A stretch of DNA of 64,000 nt from Holophagales bacterium (GTDB lineage: Bacteria > Acidobacteriota > Thermoanaerobaculia > Multivoradales > Multivoraceae), in contig VXZQ01000017.1 in assembly GCA_009845425.1 (NCBI GenBank), forward strand, positions 83 through 64,082, read 5' to 3'. A model generated the notes under the pieces. It saw only the letters and a program-made list of their open reading frames with translations, was not told the DNA's origin and did not search any database. The translations under genes were made by a program, and so were the position numbers. This document shows positions 60,946 to 64,000 of the stretch, piece by piece (within the stretch, counting starts at the first letter, position 1; every line of letters starts with the position of its first letter).

Positions 60946-61023
60946 GTTCACTCCTACCTATCTCGATTGCGTTCCAGATGGAAACGTTGATTTCTCGCGA
61001 ACTGTGGGGGCAGCGAACCAGGT

Positions 61024-61398
61024 TCAGACCCGGCGCCGCTTGCGGGGACGGCAGCCGTTGTGCGGGATCGGGGTGACGTCGCGGATCGACCGGATGCTGA
61101 TGCCGGTCGCCTGCAGCGCCCTGACCGCGGACTCCCTGCCGCCGCCCGGCCCCTTGACCAGCACGTCCACCGTCCGCACGCCCATGTCCTTGGCCTGGTA
61201 GCCGACCGCCTGGGCCGCGACCTGAGCGGCGAAGGGCGTCCCCTTGCGCGATCCCTTGAAACCGTTGCGGCCGGACGACGACCACGTCAGGACGTTGCCG
61301 TCCGGATCCGTGATGCAGACCAGGGTGTTGTTGAAGGTCGCGTTGACGTGCGCCACCGCGTGGGGCACGACGCGCTTCTCCTTTCTCGCCTTTGCCAT
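61024..61398 (-). CDS. rpsK: 30S ribosomal protein S11
   Basis: 124 aa; ATG at 61398. Core [20 protein letters not shown] and [21 protein letters not shown]-terminus [16 protein letters not shown] as in all S11. Contacts the 30S platform near the mRNA exit. Gap to rpoA is 78 bp. Confidence 0.98.
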   Translation of the reverse strand: MAKARKEKRVVPHAVAHVNATFNNTLVCITDPDGNVLTWSSSGRNGFKGSRKGTPFAAQVAAQAVGYQAKDMGVRTVDVLVKGPGGGRESAVRALQATGISIRSIRDVTPIPHNGCRPRKRRRV

Positions 61399-61427
61399 GT
61401 GCTTCGCCCTCTCTGGCCCTCTTCCGT

Positions 61428-61808
61428 CTACTTCCCGACCTTCTTCTTACCGGCCACGGTTGCGCGCCGCGGTCCCTTGCGGGTCCGAGCGTTGGTGTGC
61501 GTGCGCTGGCCCCGAACGGGCAGACTCTTGCGGTGCCTTACCCCCCGGTAGCTGCCGATCTCCATCAACCGCTTGATGCTCTGCGTGACCTCCTTGCGCA
61601 GGTCACCCTCGACCGCTCCGGCGTCCTGGACCACCTGACGAATGCGCCCGGTCTCGTCCTCGGTCAGGTCCTTGACCTTGACCGTCGCCTCGACCCCGGC
61701 CTCGGTCAGGAGCGACTGAGCCCGAGAGCGCCCGATTCCGTAGATGTAGGTCAGGCCGATGCCGACCTGCTTGTTCTGCGGTAGATCGATCCCCGCGATT
61801 CTTGCCAT
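61428..61808 (-). CDS. rpsM: 30S ribosomal protein S13
   Basis: 126 aa; ATG at 61808 with AGGAG 7 nt upstream. [20 protein letters not shown] then [14 protein letters not shown], and [20 protein letters not shown] near the C-terminus. Contacts the subunit interface (head). Usual order rpmJ-rpsM-rpsK. Confidence 0.98.
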   Translation of the reverse strand: MARIAGIDLPQNKQVGIGLTYIYGIGRSRAQSLLTEAGVEATVKVKDLTEDETGRIRQVVQDAGAVEGDLRKEVTQSIKRLMEIGSYRGVRHRKSLPVRGQRTHTNARTRKGPRRATVAGKKKVGK

Positions 61809-61828
61809 ACGAACTCTCCTGGTCCTCT

Positions 61829-61942
61829 TCAGCCCTGCCGCTGCTTGTGCTTGGGGTTCTCACAGATGACGCGGATCACACCGCGGCGCCTGACCACCTT
61901 GCACTTGACACACATCCTCTTGACTGACGCTCGCACTTTCAT
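61829..61942 (-). CDS. rpmJ: 50S ribosomal protein L36
   Basis: 37 aa, too short for common ORF cut-offs; ATG at 61942, TGA at 61831-61829. [20 protein letters not shown] then [17 protein letters not shown]. It is the zinc-binding C+ form: CVKC, a third Cys in VICENPKH and the final His. Located between infA and rpsM as usual. Confidence 0.97.
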   Translation of the reverse strand: MKVRASVKRMCVKCKVVRRRGVIRVICENPKHKQRQG

Positions 61943-61983
61943 GTGATGACTCCTCTGAACGCCGCTGAGCACCGAACTGGCCG

Positions 61984-62205
61984 TCAGGTTCTCAGCCTGT
62001 AGACGATCCGGCCGCGACCGGGATCGTAAGGCGAGAGTTCGACCAGCACGCGGTCTCCCGGAAGAATGCGGATGAAGTGCTTGCGCATCTTGCCCGAGAT
62101 GTGGGCCAAGGCCTGATGCTTGTTGTCAAGCTCGACCTTGAAGACTGCGTTCGGCAGCGTCTCCACTACCGTGGCCTCGACTTCGATCGCCTCTTCCTTC
62201 TTCAC
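61984..62205 (-). CDS. infA: Translation initiation factor IF-1
   Basis: 73 aa from GTG 62205, which has GAGGAG 9 nt upstream and gives the usual IF-1 length (72). A TTG at 62229 extends it by 8 residues and lacks a spaced site. OB-fold: [57 protein letters not shown]. It blocks the A site during initiation. In most genomes map lies between adk and infA, while here adk is the direct upstream gene. Confidence 0.94.
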   Translation of the reverse strand: MKKEEAIEVEATVVETLPNAVFKVELDNKHQALAHISGKMRKHFIRILPGDRVLVELSPYDPGRGRIVYRLRT

Positions 62206-62247
62206 ACCAGCGTTCTCCTCGTTCGCCAACTCCTCATTCTACTTCCG

Positions 62248-62820
62248 TCAGGCCCTCGCCGTCCCCGCCAGAGCCGCCTCGATCGCAACCGTGACCTGCT
62301 CGATCGGGACGTTGCCGTTGACCCGGCGCAGCAGCCCCAGACCCTCGTAGTGAGCGATCAGAGGCTCGGTCTGCGCCGCGTAGACCTGCAGCCGCTCCCG
62401 CACGACGTCCTCCCGGTCGTCCGCGCCGCGCCCGCGAAGGACGATACGTTGGACGAGCTCCTCGTCCGGTACATCGATCGTGACGACGTGGTCGATCTGG
62501 CTCCCGTTGAGGATCTCCTCAAGCGTTCCGGCCTGCGGAGCGGTCCGCGGATAGCCGTCGAGCAGGAAGCCCGCGTCCGCATCGGGCTGGCCCAGCCTGT
62601 CCCGAACCACTTCGGCCATGAGGTCGTCGTCGACCAGCGCGCCCGAGGCCATTACGCCCTCGACCCGCCGGCCCAGCTCGCTGCCGGCGGCGACCGCCGC
62701 ACGCAGCATGTCGCCGGTCGATATGGCCGGAATGCCGAGCGTCGCCGCAAGGCGCGCGGCCTGCGTGCCCTTGCCGCAGCCCGGCGCTCCGAGCAGCACG
62801 ATGCGCAGCGAATCAGCCAC
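62248..62820 (-). CDS. adk: Adenylate kinase (short form)
   Basis: 190 aa; GTG at 62820, overlapping the secY end by 8 nt. P-loop LLGAPGCGKGTQAARLA, ISTGDMLRAAVAAGSELGRR, LLDGYPRTAPQAGTLEEILN. The LID is the short version (RGRGADDREDVVRERL), without the four zinc Cys residues. Converts AMP and ATP to two ADP. Its place after secY follows the classic spc/alpha arrangement. Confidence 0.97.
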   Translation of the reverse strand: MADSLRIVLLGAPGCGKGTQAARLAATLGIPAISTGDMLRAAVAAGSELGRRVEGVMASGALVDDDLMAEVVRDRLGQPDADAGFLLDGYPRTAPQAGTLEEILNGSQIDHVVTIDVPDEELVQRIVLRGRGADDREDVVRERLQVYAAQTEPLIAHYEGLGLLRRVNGNVPIEQVTVAIEAALAGTARA

Positions 62821-64000
62821 GGCGCCCCCGGATCCGGCCCCGCTTCATGAAGCCCTCGTAGTTCCGCATCACCAACTGGCTCTCGATCTGCTGGAGCGTG
62901 TCCATCGCGACGCTGACCACGATCAGAAGCGACGTGCCGCCGAAGTAGAAGTTGATCCCCATGCCTTCGGTGAGCCATAGCGGCGCGTAGTTGTCCAGGG
63001 TCGAACCGACAAAGGGAATGCCACCGACCTTGAAACCCGCGATCATGAACTCGGGCAGCACGGAGACGCCCGCCAGATAGAGGGAGCCGACCAGGGTCAG
63101 GCGGGTAAGCACGCGGTCGATGTACTCGGAGGTCCGCCGGCCGGAGCGGATACCGGGGATGAACCCGCCGTACTTGCGCATGTTCTCGGCCAGGTCGTTC
63201 GGGTTGAAGATGATCGAAACGTAGAAGTACGAGAAGAAGATGATTGCCGCCACGTAGAGCAGGTAGTAGACCGGCTGGCCCCACTGCATGGCAGTGGAGA
63301 TGCGCTGAATCGGCTCGTACTGGATCATCCCGGCGACCGTCGCCGGCACGGTGACCACGGAACTCGCGAAGATGACCGGAATCACCCCGCCCGTGTTCAC
63401 GCGCAGAGGCAGGTAGGTGCTCTGTCCGCCGTACTGCCTGCGGCCGACGATCCGCTTGGCGTACTGCACGGGGATCCGCCGCTGCGCCCGCTCCATGTAG
63501 ACGATGAAGGCCACCACGACGAGCATGAAGACCGACAGCAACAGGATCTTCAGTAGGGACATGGCGCCGCTCTGGAGCTGGCCGAAGAGGCCGAGCACGG
63601 CGCCCGGCAGACCGACCACGATGCCGGCGAAGATGATGAGCGAAATGCCGTTCCCGATCCCCCGTTCGCTGATCTGCTCGCCCAGCCACATCACGAAGGC
63701 GCAGCCGGTCGTGAGCGAGAGCACGGTGACGAACTTGAACCCGAGGCCCGGGTTGAGGACGAGGTTCGCGCCTCCGGGCGAGGTCAGGTTCTCCAGGAAG
63801 AACGCGATCGTCGTCCCCTGGATGATCGAGATGACCACGGTCCCGTAGCGGGTGTACTGGGTGATCTTGCGCCGGCCCATCTCGCCTTCCTTGGAGAGCT
63901 TCTCGAGATAGGGCACGACGACGGTCAGGAGTTGCAGGATGATGGACGCCGAGATGTAGGGCATGATGCCGAGGGCGAAGAGCGCCACGCGGCCCAGACT
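62813..64000 (-). CDS. secY: Preprotein translocase subunit SecY, 5' end beyond the window
   Basis: 395 residues visible of about 460; the N-terminal first two membrane segments lie beyond 64000, so the entry is partial. Signatures: FALGIMPYISASIILQLLTV, EGEMGRRKITQYTRYGT, GIGNGISLIIFAGIVVGLPG, VGRRQYGGQSTYLPLRVNTG (cytosolic loop), and RSGRRTSEYIDRVLTRLTLV. It forms the protein-conducting channel with SecE and SecG. The last codons overlap adk by 8 nt. Confidence 0.98.
   Translation of the reverse strand, partial: SLGRVALFALGIMPYISASIILQLLTVVVPYLEKLSKEGEMGRRKITQYTRYGTVVISIIQGTTIAFFLENLTSPGGANLVLNPGLGFKFVTVLSLTTGCAFVMWLGEQISERGIGNGISLIIFAGIVVGLPGAVLGLFGQLQSGAMSLLKILLLSVFMLVVVAFIVYMERAQRRIPVQYAKRIVGRRQYGGQSTYLPLRVNTGGVIPVIFASSVVTVPATVAGMIQYEPIQRISTAMQWGQPVYYLLYVAAIIFFSYFYVSIIFNPNDLAENMRKYGGFIPGIRSGRRTSEYIDRVLTRLTLVGSLYLAGVSVLPEFMIAGFKVGGIPFVGSTLDNYAPLWLTEGMGINFYFGGTSLLIVVSVAMDTLQQIESQLVMRNYEGFMKRGRIRGRRG

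Overview
The window is 64 kb of dense, GC-rich bacterial chromosome: about 57 protein genes, one tRNA, little intergenic DNA, and no phage, IS or CRISPR. The strongest taxonomic pointer is a secreted protein of the acidobacterial VWFA-related family (22033-23721), next to a ferredoxin-dependent 2-oxoacid oxidoreductase (KorAB). Lnt, an Lnt-coupled SPOR protein, a lipoprotein peptidase, an S55-type secreted protease and many signal peptides suggest a two-membrane (Gram-negative) envelope. The best guess is a member of Acidobacteriota. This is inferred from family content, because no 16S rRNA is present.

Layout. 1-51 is a 17-bp tandem repeat. 213-7701 holds a hypothetical gene facing a forward cluster of three secreted proteins (M48 peptidase, TPR/NHL propeller, PEGA-PDZ protein) that runs into a ThiO-type oxidase. 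7786-13125 holds a 7Fe ferredoxin with terminator, then a chaperone operon (CbpA-type DnaJ, ClpB) behind a likely HspR operator (HAIR), then a DUF1015 protein. 13131-18948 holds a CDGSH protein, an M28 lipoprotein peptidase, a XerC/D recombinase, a lytic transglycosylase and a membrane SpoIIE-type phosphatase. 19088-23721 holds korA, korB and the VWFA protein. 23746-34331 is a long reverse-strand run, in transcription order lipB, lipA, proline dehydrogenase, proC, recN, tsaC, S55 protease, propeller protein, coaD. 34444-36348 holds a FitAB/VapBC-type toxin-antitoxin pair and a patatin phospholipase. 36335-47814 is a second reverse run: rodZ, tRNA-Pro, nfeD, slipin, SPOR, lnt, prfB, glycosyltransferase, multipass membrane protein, degenerate Nudix protein, fbaB. 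47961-53664 holds a GreA fusion, gatC, gatA and an amidase. 53698-59251 holds lexA, an M16 peptidase pair and an EF-G paralogue. 59553-64000 is the end of the ribosomal/alpha operon in reverse: secY (cut by the window edge), adk, infA, rpmJ, rpsM, rpsK, rpoA, rplQ, with no rpsD.

Gene expression style. Neighbouring genes are very often coupled by 4-nt NTGA start/stop overlaps (GTGA, ATGA). Following this rule, lnt probably starts at a CTG. prfB needs the classical +1 frameshift. Several genes (vapB, lexA, gatC, the first M16 gene) have a TAnnnT -10 box only 7-9 nt before the start codon, which suggests leaderless mRNAs. A two-stem palindromic element ending in GCACC recurs in three intergenic gaps.

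Candidates for undescribed biology: the M48/propeller/PEGA-PDZ envelope cluster; the S55 protease-propeller pair; the GreA fusion protein; the EF-G paralogue lacking the switch II histidine; a NudL-like protein that has lost its Nudix box; and the repeated two-stem element. All coordinates and translations were read from the sequence. Family names come from motif recognition without database searches.
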